Origin: CAZLKN01 sp964560135
Lineage (GTDB): Bacteria > Actinomycetota > JAICYB01
Assembly (NCBI GenBank): GCA_964560135.1
Contig: CAZLKN010000091.1
Location: forward strand, 1-8,651
Length of the DNA: 8,651 nt
Direction: 5' to 3'
Positions 1 to 5,154 of this stretch are shown here, piece by piece (position 1 is the stretch's first letter; the number at the start of each line of letters is the position of its first letter). The notes beneath the pieces are model-generated. The model worked only from the letters and a program-made list of their open reading frames with translations. It had not been told where the DNA came from and did no database searches. The translations under genes were made by a program, and so were the position numbers.

Positions 1-268
1 ACATCCACCGCAGCCGCACCGGGTACGGCATCCCCGTCGTGGCCAACACGTTCTTCCAGTAGTCGCCGAACCAGGCCGCCGCCCGCTCCGGGTCGAAGGG
101 ACCGTCGGTGTAGGCGTCCATGTCCCCGACCAGGCCCCCGAGGACGCGGCGCCAGTCGATGCGCTCTCCGTAGCGCCAGCGCAGGAGGCGCAGCTTCGGC
201 TCCGACCCCCACGCCCAGGAGCAGCCGGGGTCGGTGTACTCGACGATCTGGACGGACCGCGGGCGCAT
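1..268 (-). CDS. DsbA-family thioredoxin-fold protein, N-terminal part (cut by window edge)
   Basis: The reverse strand encodes 89 residues from ATG at 268 down to the window edge; the C-terminal part lies outside. The N-terminus reads as a beta strand (VQIVEYTDPGCSWAWGSEP, residues 6-24), the usual opening of DsbA/FrnE-type thioredoxin-fold oxidoreductases, where a DPxCxW motif follows the first strand. The next segment is rich in Arg and Trp (RLLRWRYGERIDW), also as in this family. Residue 16 is Cys, but the position of the second CxxC cysteine is Ala19 (C-S-W-A), so a classical dithiol/disulfide reaction is unlikely. From memory, a CxWA version is common in an actinobacterial subfamily. 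No signal peptide is visible, so it is probably cytoplasmic. The start is supported by a -10-like TAGTAT ending six bases before the ATG and by the divergent gene starting 17 bp away. Family placement is fairly sure; substrate is unknown. Confidence 0.75.
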   Translation of the reverse strand, partial: MRPRSVQIVEYTDPGCSWAWGSEPKLRLLRWRYGERIDWRRVLGGLVGDMDAYTDGPFDPERAAAWFGDYWKNVLATTGMPYPVRLRWM

Positions 269-273
269 ACCGC

Positions 274-279
274 GATACT
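274..279 (+). promoter_or_regulatory. -10 element GATACT, leaderless promoter of the 150-aa gene
   Basis: GATACT matches the -10 consensus at the key A (position 2) and T (position 6). It is followed by six bases and then GTG at 286. There is no SD before the GTG. TGGACG at 249-254 is a poor -35 candidate with a long (19-base) spacer. The hexamer overlaps the minus-strand -10 by five bases, so the two promoters should exclude each other sterically. Confidence 0.45.
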
Positions 280-280
280 A
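275..280 (-). promoter_or_regulatory. -10 element TAGTAT, leaderless promoter of the DsbA-like gene
   Basis: Read on the minus strand, TAGTAT (TANNNT class) is followed by six bases and then the ATG at 268. This places the expected transcription start on the A of the start codon. No SD sequence is present and no convincing -35 hexamer was seen, as is usual in actinobacterial promoters. It overlaps the plus-strand -10 at 274-279. The call is inferred from sequence only. Confidence 0.55.
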
Positions 281-285
281 CTGCG

Positions 286-738
286 GTGGCACCCAAGGCC
301 TTCTTCGAGGACGTGGAGGACGCGCTCGTCGGGTTCCTGCCGTCCACGCTCCGGGGGTTCTCGTCGCGGCGGTCGGGACGGAACCTGAAGGTGTGGTACG
401 GGGACGCCGACCGCGAGCATTTCGAGGTGCAGCTCCTGCCGGCCTCGGTCGCGGGTGACGGGCAGGCCCTCGAGGTCGGCTTCCACGCCGAGCACGGCGA
501 CGTCGACCGCAACGAGCAGGTCGTCGCCGGCCTCCTGGCCCGGGAGCAGGACTGGCGGGCAGACCTCGGCGACCCGCCCGAGGCCGGTGCGTTCCTCGGA
601 TCGGCGGCTTCCTGGCGGCGGATCTCGGAGGTGTGGGCGGAGGGGACGCTGGTCCCCGAGGCGGCGGTGGACGCCGCCGAGCGGCTGGCCGTCTACATCC
701 GCGTGCTCGAGCCGCTGCGGCGGTCGGGGGCCGCGTAG
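286..738 (+). CDS. Unknown 150-aa protein coupled to the carboxyltransferase
   Basis: I do not recognise this protein. It starts at GTG 286, six bases after a -10-like hexamer, and ends with TAG directly abutting the ATG of the next gene, so the two are almost certainly co-transcribed and translationally coupled. The composition is that of a soluble cytoplasmic protein: no Cys, no membrane segment, no signal peptide. Residues about 35-70 look like consecutive beta strands (KVWYG, HFEVQLLP, LEVGFHAEH). Residues about 75-95 and 125-147 look helical, the last being an amphipathic helix (AAERLAVYIRVLEPL). A nucleic-acid or ligand-binding alpha/beta fold is conceivable, but no catalytic motif is visible. 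The position suggests a role tied to the adjacent fatty-acid gene, or an accidental neighbour expressed with it. The gene is real on codon bias (strong G/C at third positions) and context. Confidence 0.75.
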   Translation: MAPKAFFEDVEDALVGFLPSTLRGFSSRRSGRNLKVWYGDADREHFEVQLLPASVAGDGQALEVGFHAEHGDVDRNEQVVAGLLAREQDWRADLGDPPEAGAFLGSAASWRRISEVWAEGTLVPEAAVDAAERLAVYIRVLEPLRRSGAA

Positions 739-2232
739 ATGAGCCGCCTCGACGCCGCGGCTCGGATCCGGCTGCTGGCCGACTCGTTCACCGAGCACGA
801 TGCCGGCCTGACCGGCGCCGACCCGCTGGGCTTCGACGGGTACCCGGAGGCCCTGGAGGCGGCGCGGGAGGCCACGGGTCTGGCGGAGGCGTGCGTCTGG
901 GGGGTCGCGGAGACCGACGGCATCCGGTATGCGCTGGTGGTGCTCGACTTCCGCTTCCTCGGCGGCTCGATGGGGACGGCGGTGGGCGAGAAGGTCGCGC
1001 GGGCCTACGAGGGGGCCCTGGGCGAGCGGCTCCCGCTGGTGGCCGTCACGGCCTCCGGCGGGGCGCGCATGCAGGAGGGGATGGCGGCGCTGGTGCAGAT
1101 GGCGCGGACGGTGGAGGCGCGGCGCCGGCATGCGTCCGCCGGCCTCGGTCAGGTCACCCTGCTGACCTCGCCGACGACCGGCGGGCTCTACGCGTCGTTC
1201 GCGTCGCTCGCCGACGTGATCCTCGCCGAGCCGGGGGCCACGGTGGGCTTCGCGGGCCCCCGGGTGGTCGAGCAGCTCACGGGCACGACGCCGCCGCCGG
1301 ACGTGCACACCGCCGAGTACGCGCTGGGCCACGGGCTGGTCGATGGGATCGTCGCCCGATCGGAGCAGCGGGAGACGATCGCACGCTCGTTGCGCAACCT
1401 GACCGGCGTGCCCGGGAGCGCGCACCGGCTCCGGGCGCTGCCGGCGGCCGCGAGCGAGAAGCTGCCGGCGTGGGAGCGCCTTGGCCTGGCCCGCGATCCC
1501 GCACGGCCCAAGGGACCCGCCGTGCTCGACGCGCTGCTCACCGACGCGATCGAGCTATGCGGCGACCGGGAGGGCGCCGACGACCCAGCGGTGGTCGTCC
1601 GCATCGGCGCCCTGCGGGCCGGGGGCCGCCGGGTGGTGGCCGTGGCCCAGGACCCCAGCGGCGAGGGGCGGATCCGTCCGGCCGGGTTCCGGAAGGCCAT
1701 CCGGGCCTTCGAGCTCGCCGGCCGGATCGGCGCCCCGGTGGTCTCGGTGATCGACACCCGGGGGGCCGACCCGCTCCCCGAGTCGGAAGGTGGCGGGATC
1801 GCCTCGCTGATCGCCCGGACGTTCCTCGCCGTGCTGGACTGTCCGAGCCCGACGCTGGCCGTGGTGACCGGGGAGGGCGGCAGCGGGGGCGCGCTGGCGA
1901 TGGCACCCTGCGACCGCGTGCTCATGTGGGAGAACGCCGTGTTCTCGGTGATCGCCCCAGAGGGGGCCGCCTCGATCCTGTACCGGGACGGCTCCCGCGC
2001 CCCCGAGCTCGCCGAACGCCTGCGGATCACCGCCGCCGACCTCGTCGGCCTCGGCATCGCCGACGAGGTGGTGCCGGAGCCTGGCGGCGGCGCCCAGACC
2101 GACCCCGCCCGCGCCCTCGAGGCCCTGGCGGCGGCGGTGGACGGCGCCGTCGAGTCGCTCGCCGGCGAGCCCTCCGCGGCACGACGCACGCAGCGTGGTC
2201 GCCGGTGGCGCAGAACTCCCGGCCCCCGCTGA
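739..2232 (+). CDS. accDA: Fused acetyl-CoA carboxylase carboxyltransferase, beta-alpha (AccD-AccA)
   Basis: This 497-aa protein carries both carboxyltransferase halves, which move the carboxyl group from biotin-BCCP to acetyl-CoA to make malonyl-CoA for fatty-acid synthesis. The AccD-like half spans about residues 8-225: DPLGFDGYPEAL (28-39), DFRFLGGSMGTAVGEKVARA (70-89), and the carboxyltransferase motif ASGGARMQEG (105-114). The AccA-like half spans about 258-450: DPSGEGRIRPAGFRKA (305-320), GEGGSGGALAMAP (378-390) and SVIAPEGAASILYRD (403-417), all standard AccA signatures. The N-terminal CxxC zinc ribbon of bacterial AccD is absent; the protein begins directly with the crotonase fold. 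The last 20 residues are Arg-rich and unlike the family. The start ATG abuts the upstream stop codon, with GGGGG at 726-730 as a weak SD. A related short-chain acyl-CoA carboxyltransferase is possible, but the separate AccA motifs favour acetyl-CoA carboxylase. Confidence 0.93.
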   Translation: MSRLDAAARIRLLADSFTEHDAGLTGADPLGFDGYPEALEAAREATGLAEACVWGVAETDGIRYALVVLDFRFLGGSMGTAVGEKVARAYEGALGERLPLVAVTASGGARMQEGMAALVQMARTVEARRRHASAGLGQVTLLTSPTTGGLYASFASLADVILAEPGATVGFAGPRVVEQLTGTTPPPDVHTAEYALGHGLVDGIVARSEQRETIARSLRNLTGVPGSAHRLRALPAAASEKLPAWERLGLARDPARPKGPAVLDALLTDAIELCGDREGADDPAVVVRIGALRAGGRRVVAVAQDPSGEGRIRPAGFRKAIRAFELAGRIGAPVVSVIDTRGADPLPESEGGGIASLIARTFLAVLDCPSPTLAVVTGEGGSGGALAMAPCDRVLMWENAVFSVIAPEGAASILYRDGSRAPELAERLRITAADLVGLGIADEVVPEPGGGAQTDPARALEALAAAVDGAVESLAGEPSAARRTQRGRRWRRTPGPR

Positions 2233-2236
2233 GGAA

Positions 2237-2254
2237 AGGCCGGAACCGGGGCCT
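2237..2254 (+). terminator. Possible weak hairpin after accDA
   Basis: Five bases after the accDA stop, AGGCC (2237-2241) and GGCCT (2250-2254) form a 5-bp G/C-rich stem around an 8-base loop. There is no T-run after it, so it is at best a weak or Rho-assisted terminator, and it could be chance in such GC-rich DNA. Confidence 0.2.
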
Positions 2255-2280
2255 CATCCGTTGTACAGGGCACAGATGTT

Positions 2281-2336
2281 CGTTCGCCCTCCGTGAGGGT
2301 ATGCAGGAGAGCGAACGGGTGTTGTCGGTTCCCGTT
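2281..2336 (+). promoter_or_regulatory. Inverted repeats in the lipase leader (two mutually exclusive stems)
   Basis: The 142-bp gap 2233-2374 has no gene. Within it CGTTCGC (2281-2287) can pair with GCGAACG (2311-2317), while the overlapping AACGGG (2314-2319) can pair instead with CCCGTT (2331-2336), so the two stems compete. A small local hairpin CCCT/AGGG (2287-2290 with 2296-2299) sits in the first loop. CCTCC at 2288-2292 is complementary to the GGAGG of the lipase SD at 2361-2365. The region may be a regulatory 5' leader or a set of protein operators. No promoter could be placed with confidence; TTGTAC at 2261-2266 is a possible -35 without a good -10. Confidence 0.35.
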
Positions 2337-2357
2337 GCGATCATGGACCCGGCACGG

Positions 2358-2366
2358 AAAGGAGGA
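2358..2366 (+). promoter_or_regulatory. Strong Shine-Dalgarno of the lipase gene
   Basis: AAAGGAGGA lies eight bases before the ATG at 2375. It is one of only two strong SD sequences in the window and decides the lipase start over the internal Met28. Confidence 0.85.
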
Positions 2367-2374
2367 CAGGTTCC

Positions 2375-3268
2375 ATGCCCCCGAGAGGGTTTCCGGTCCG
2401 TCTGAACGGCGGCGCCGGAACCGGACACACCGGCTCCCTGTCCCATCTGCGCAAGATGGCGTCACGGGCGTTCTCCCCCCGCAGCGCGGCGGGCTACCTC
2501 CGCGAGGTCCGCTGCATCGCCACCCACCTCGCGCTCTTCCCTCTGGGGTTCGTCAACCGGCCGCTCGAGGCCGGGGACGGACAGGTGGCCGACGACCGCG
2601 ACACCTACGATCTCCCCGTGGTCCTCATCCACGGGTACTTCCACAACCGCTCCGGGTTCTTCTTCATGTCCCGCGAGCTCCGGCGGCAGGGATTCCGCTG
2701 GGTGTACGGGATGAACTACAACCCCATCGGGGAGTCGATCTCGTCGCTCGCATCGCGCCTGGCCCGCCACGTCGAGGAGGTGAAGGCCGCCTCCGGAGCG
2801 CCCCGGGTCCACCTCGTCGGGCACTCCCTGGGCGGGCTCATCGCCCGGTACTACGTGCAGGAGATGGACGGCGCGGAACACGTGAGCCACTGCGTGACCC
2901 TCGGGACGCCGCATCACGGCACCCTCGCCGCCTACGCGGGGCTGGGGCGCACCGCCGTGCAGATGCGACCCGGCTCGTCGCTCCTGCGGCGATTGGACAC
3001 CGACCTCAGCGACCTCGACGTGACCTTCGTGAACGTCTACAGCGATCTCGACGTACTGATCGTCCCGCCCGACTCCGCCCGCCTGCCCGAAGCGGACAAC
3101 GTCCACAACCACCTGCTGCACGATCTCGGGCACACGTCCCTGCTGATCTCCACCCAGCTCACCGAGACCGTGGTCCGCCACCTCGCCGAGGCGGACGTGT
3201 CCACCCCGGTGGCCGACGTCCACAACCTCCCGGCCGCCGCGGGGGCCGAAGAAACCAAGAGCCTCTAG
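2375..3268 (+). CDS. Alpha/beta-hydrolase, lipase/esterase family
   Basis: This 297-aa protein has the landmarks of the LipA/LipB-type triacylglycerol lipase and PGAP1-like alpha/beta-hydrolases. The strand and oxyanion region are PVVLIHGYFHN (81-91). The nucleophile elbow is GHSLGG with Ser151 (149-154). A TLGTPHHGT motif (175-183) is typical of bacterial lipases. The likely acid is Asp226 in YSDLDVLIVPP, and the likely catalytic His is His253 in LGHTSLL. The triad is therefore complete. The first 45 residues are basic and hydrophilic; a short hydrophobic stretch (48-60) is not a convincing signal peptide, so location is uncertain. The likely reaction is hydrolysis of an acylglycerol or other carboxyl ester; the substrate cannot be read from sequence. 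It follows accDA by 142 bp and probably has its own leader and regulation. It shares its stop region with the convergent MgtC-like gene. Confidence 0.88.
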   Translation: MPPRGFPVRLNGGAGTGHTGSLSHLRKMASRAFSPRSAAGYLREVRCIATHLALFPLGFVNRPLEAGDGQVADDRDTYDLPVVLIHGYFHNRSGFFFMSRELRRQGFRWVYGMNYNPIGESISSLASRLARHVEEVKAASGAPRVHLVGHSLGGLIARYYVQEMDGAEHVSHCVTLGTPHHGTLAAYAGLGRTAVQMRPGSSLLRRLDTDLSDLDVTFVNVYSDLDVLIVPPDSARLPEADNVHNHLLHDLGHTSLLISTQLTETVVRHLAEADVSTPVADVHNLPAAAGAEETKSL

Positions 3269-3960
3269 TCGCCGCGGTCGAGACCCACCACGCCGGGGAT
3301 GCGCGCGAGCTCTGCGGTGACGAGATCGAAACTTACACCGGGGGCCCGACGGTCGAGCTGGATCTGCGCCTCGATGCCCTCCTCCCGGGGATCGAGCTGA
3401 AGGTGCCGGATCCGGAAACCGCGTTCCAGCAGGAAGTCGAGCGCGTTGTCCAGTGACTCCTCCGAGCGTGCCTGGATACGGATGGTCTCCCGGTCCACAC
3501 CGGCGGCCCGGCGGATACGGCCCCGGAGGACCCGGAACCCCCACAGGCTGAGCAGCGTGATGACCGCCGCCACAGCCGTGGCCCAGTACATCCCGACGGC
3601 CACCGCGGTGCCGAGAGCCGCCACGACCCACAGGCTCGCCGCAGTCGTCAACCCGCGGACGGACAGGCCGTGGCGGATGATCGCGCCGGCCCCCAGGAAT
3701 CCCACGCCGGTGACGATGTTCGACGCCACCCGGGACACGTCGTAGCGGGTCGGCCCGAAGGCCGGACCGCCCTCGACGAGCGTCTCGAAGCCGTAGGCGG
3801 ACACCAGCGCGAACAGGCACGCTCCCACCGACACCAGCATGTGGGTACGCAGGCCTGCCGCCTGGTCCCGCAGCTCACGCTCGAGGCCGATCCCGGCCCC
3901 CACCAGCGCGGCGAGGGTGAGCCGCAGGGCGATCTCTCCTTGGAGCGGAGTGACGTCCAT
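3265..3960 (-). CDS. MgtC/SapB-family inner-membrane protein
   Basis: This 231-aa membrane protein has the signature residues of the MgtC/SapB family: GLERE (25-29), RDQAAGLRTHMLVSVGA (31-47), NIVTGVGFLGAGAI (81-94) and GLTTAASLWVVAALG (103-117). Hydrophobic segments lie at about 9-25, 41-57, 80-96 and 104-142, giving four to five transmembrane helices. A soluble C-terminal domain (about 157-231, RETIRIQARSEESLDNAL onward) resembles the ACT-like tail of MgtC. In Salmonella and Mycobacterium, MgtC supports growth at low magnesium and inhibits the F1Fo ATP synthase; family members elsewhere are poorly understood. The reading frame is open farther upstream, but ATG 3960 is chosen because the family begins there and because TATGCT followed by six bases precedes it. 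It lies 37 bp after the R2lox gene on the same strand and overlaps the lipase stop by four bases. Confidence 0.92.
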   Translation of the reverse strand: MDVTPLQGEIALRLTLAALVGAGIGLERELRDQAAGLRTHMLVSVGACLFALVSAYGFETLVEGGPAFGPTRYDVSRVASNIVTGVGFLGAGAIIRHGLSVRGLTTAASLWVVAALGTAVAVGMYWATAVAAVITLLSLWGFRVLRGRIRRAAGVDRETIRIQARSEESLDNALDFLLERGFRIRHLQLDPREEGIEAQIQLDRRAPGVSFDLVTAELARIPGVVGLDRGD

Positions 3961-3966
3961 AGCCGA

Positions 3967-3972
3967 AGCATA
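3967..3972 (-). promoter_or_regulatory. -10 element TATGCT, leaderless promoter of the MgtC/SapB gene
   Basis: On the minus strand TATGCT is followed by six bases and the ATG at 3960, so the predicted transcript begins on the start codon. No SD is present in the 37-bp gap after the R2lox gene. This suggests MgtC can be transcribed independently of R2lox, even if read-through also occurs. Confidence 0.5.
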
Positions 3973-3997
3973 CGCGTCCCCACGACGGGCCCGACGC

Positions 3998-5074
3998 TCA
4001 GGAGACCCGGGCGGGGCCCTTCGCGTGCTCGTCGGGGAAGGACCGGGCGAAGTGCGGCTGCCCGGTGCGCTCCTCCCACTCGGCGATCGCCTTCTCGAAC
4101 TCGCTCCAGGCATACACGCCGAGCTCGTCGACCTTCGCGCGGTCGATCCCGGTGGCCGCGAGGCGCTTCATGATGTGGGTGAGCGAGTACCGGTGGCTCT
4201 CCTGCGGCGCCTGGATGTATTCCTCGGGGATGTACTGGAGCAGCTCCATGTCGTAGTCCTCGTCGGGCGGGTGCACGAGCCGCACCGTGGCCGGCATCGA
4301 CGCGTACATCACTGCGAGCACGCGCTCAGAGATCGAGGGGTCGTTCTCCCGCAGCTCCCGGATGATCCGTACCCCGCCGCCGACGTGGCGCGACTCGTCG
4401 CGCGTGATCGCCATGAACCCCTGGTAGAAGCCGGGCAGCACGTCGAGCCCCCGGCAGAGGTCGAGCAGGAAGCGCTGGCCGAGCAGCGCCAGCCCGGCCT
4501 CCAGGATCAGGTGGTAGAGCGTGATCGTCTCCGCATACAGACCGACGTTCCCCGGGTCTTGGCGCAGCTTGTCGGCGCGCCCGTCGAGGCCGAGGCTTTC
4601 GTCGAAGAACAGCGTCTCGTACCAGCGGCTGTACTCGGGACGGAAGCGCTTCAGGTGGTCTTCGATGTCGCCGTCGAGCTTGACGACCTCCTGGAAGTAG
4701 CGTTCGAAGAACACGCAGTGACGGGCCTCGTCCACGATCTGGGTGGACAGGAAGATCTCGTGCTCCACCCGGGGGGCGCCTGCGAGCAGCGGGGCGAGGT
4801 TGCGGGTGACCGATTCCTCGCCCTGGTAGAAGGCGGCCATGGTCCCGAGCATCTGGTCGCGGACGACCTGCGGGAGCTGCGCCCAGTCCTCGACGTCCTT
4901 CGTGAAGTCGAGCTCGGTCGCCAGCCAGTGCTGGTGCTCCCAGCGGTGGTAGAAGTCGCGGAAGCTGTACCTCGCCTCCGCGGTGGTGAGGACCTCGTCG
5001 AGCACCTCGTCGGCGGTGTGCTCGGCGAGGTGCTCCAGGTCGAGCTTCTCCAGCCGTGTGGCGTCCGTGGCCAT
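3998..5074 (-). CDS. R2-like ligand-binding oxidase (R2lox), ribonucleotide-reductase R2 superfamily
   Basis: This 358-aa ferritin-like protein carries a complete dinuclear metal site. Lined up from memory with Mycobacterium tuberculosis R2lox (Rv0233), the ligands are Glu86 (in GEESVT), Glu116 and His119 (DEARH), Glu192 (LILEAG), and Glu227 and His230 (DESRH). Glu rather than Asp as first ligand, plus Val89 and Tyr187 at the positions of the Val-Tyr ether crosslink, favour R2lox (Mn/Fe, oxidase-like, binds a fatty-acid-like ligand) over a true class I reductase small subunit. No large-subunit gene is nearby. The N-terminus is roughly 18 residues longer than Rv0233 before the first ligand, and the C-terminus extends to TGQPHFARSFPDE. 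The start at 5074 is set by a strong SD (GGGAGG, 5081-5086) six bases upstream, although the frame is open to 5137. Annotation as ribonucleotide reductase beta would be the main alternative. Confidence 0.82.
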   Translation of the reverse strand: MATDATRLEKLDLEHLAEHTADEVLDEVLTTAEARYSFRDFYHRWEHQHWLATELDFTKDVEDWAQLPQVVRDQMLGTMAAFYQGEESVTRNLAPLLAGAPRVEHEIFLSTQIVDEARHCVFFERYFQEVVKLDGDIEDHLKRFRPEYSRWYETLFFDESLGLDGRADKLRQDPGNVGLYAETITLYHLILEAGLALLGQRFLLDLCRGLDVLPGFYQGFMAITRDESRHVGGGVRIIRELRENDPSISERVLAVMYASMPATVRLVHPPDEDYDMELLQYIPEEYIQAPQESHRYSLTHIMKRLAATGIDRAKVDELGVYAWSEFEKAIAEWEERTGQPHFARSFPDEHAKGPARVS

Positions 5075-5080
5075 TTCTGT

Positions 5081-5086
5081 CCTCCC
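5081..5086 (-). promoter_or_regulatory. Strong Shine-Dalgarno of the R2lox gene
   Basis: GGGAGG on the minus strand lies six bases before the ATG at 5074. It fixes that start and shows this transcript has a leader, unlike most neighbours. The R2lox promoter itself could not be located in the 80-bp divergent gap (5075-5154). Confidence 0.8.
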
Positions 5087-5120
5087 GGGTACGGATTTTG
5101 GTGGTCCAACTCTCCCACAG

Positions 5121-5139
5121 CCTTGCTCGCCGGGCAAGG
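5121..5139. repeat. Inverted repeat, candidate operator of the small-protein/nucleotidyltransferase module
   Basis: CCTTGC (5121-5126) and GCAAGG (5134-5139) form a perfect 6-bp inverted repeat around seven bases. If transcription starts at 5155, the repeat spans -34 to -16, across the -35 region of the module promoter, and lies in the divergent gap shared with R2lox. This position suits a repressor or activator site. It could also be chance. Confidence 0.35.
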
Positions 5140-5142
5140 GGA

Positions 5143-5148
5143 TATCCT
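5143..5148 (+). promoter_or_regulatory. -10 element TATCCT, leaderless promoter of the small-protein gene
   Basis: TATCCT is followed by six bases and the ATG at 5155. There is no SD at a usable distance (GGGG at 5138-5141 is 13 bases away). TTGCTC at 5123-5128 resembles a -35, but its 14-base spacer is too short. Confidence 0.55.
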
Positions 5149-5154
5149 GTCGGC

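Noticed and set aside
2242..2262. GGAAC...CGTT as an ECF-sigma promoter
   Set aside because: The spacer is only 12 bases, against about 16-18 in known ECF promoters.
1188..2465. 425-codon open frame on the minus strand across accDA
   Set aside because: It is antisense to a clearly recognised carboxyltransferase. The translation is Ser/Arg/Pro-rich without domains and runs through the lipase leader, so it is a shadow of high GC.
2462..3820. 452-codon minus-strand open frame across the lipase and the MgtC-like gene
   Set aside because: It spans two recognised genes in wrong frames, with low-complexity Gly/Arg/Val translation. It is a shadow frame.
5075..5137. 21-residue N-terminal extension of R2lox to 5137
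   Set aside because: It would place the strong SD inside the coding region and overlap the module promoter. ATG 5074 sits six bases after GGGAGG.
5121..5139. Inverted repeat read as a terminator
   Set aside because: It lies between two divergent starts, where no transcript is expected to end, and has no T-run; an operator is the better guess.
5056..5154. Upstream extension of the 77-aa gene to ATG 5056
   Set aside because: It would run into the R2lox start and SD on the other strand and adds a Ser/Arg-rich tail unlike the family. The promoter pattern supports ATG 5155.
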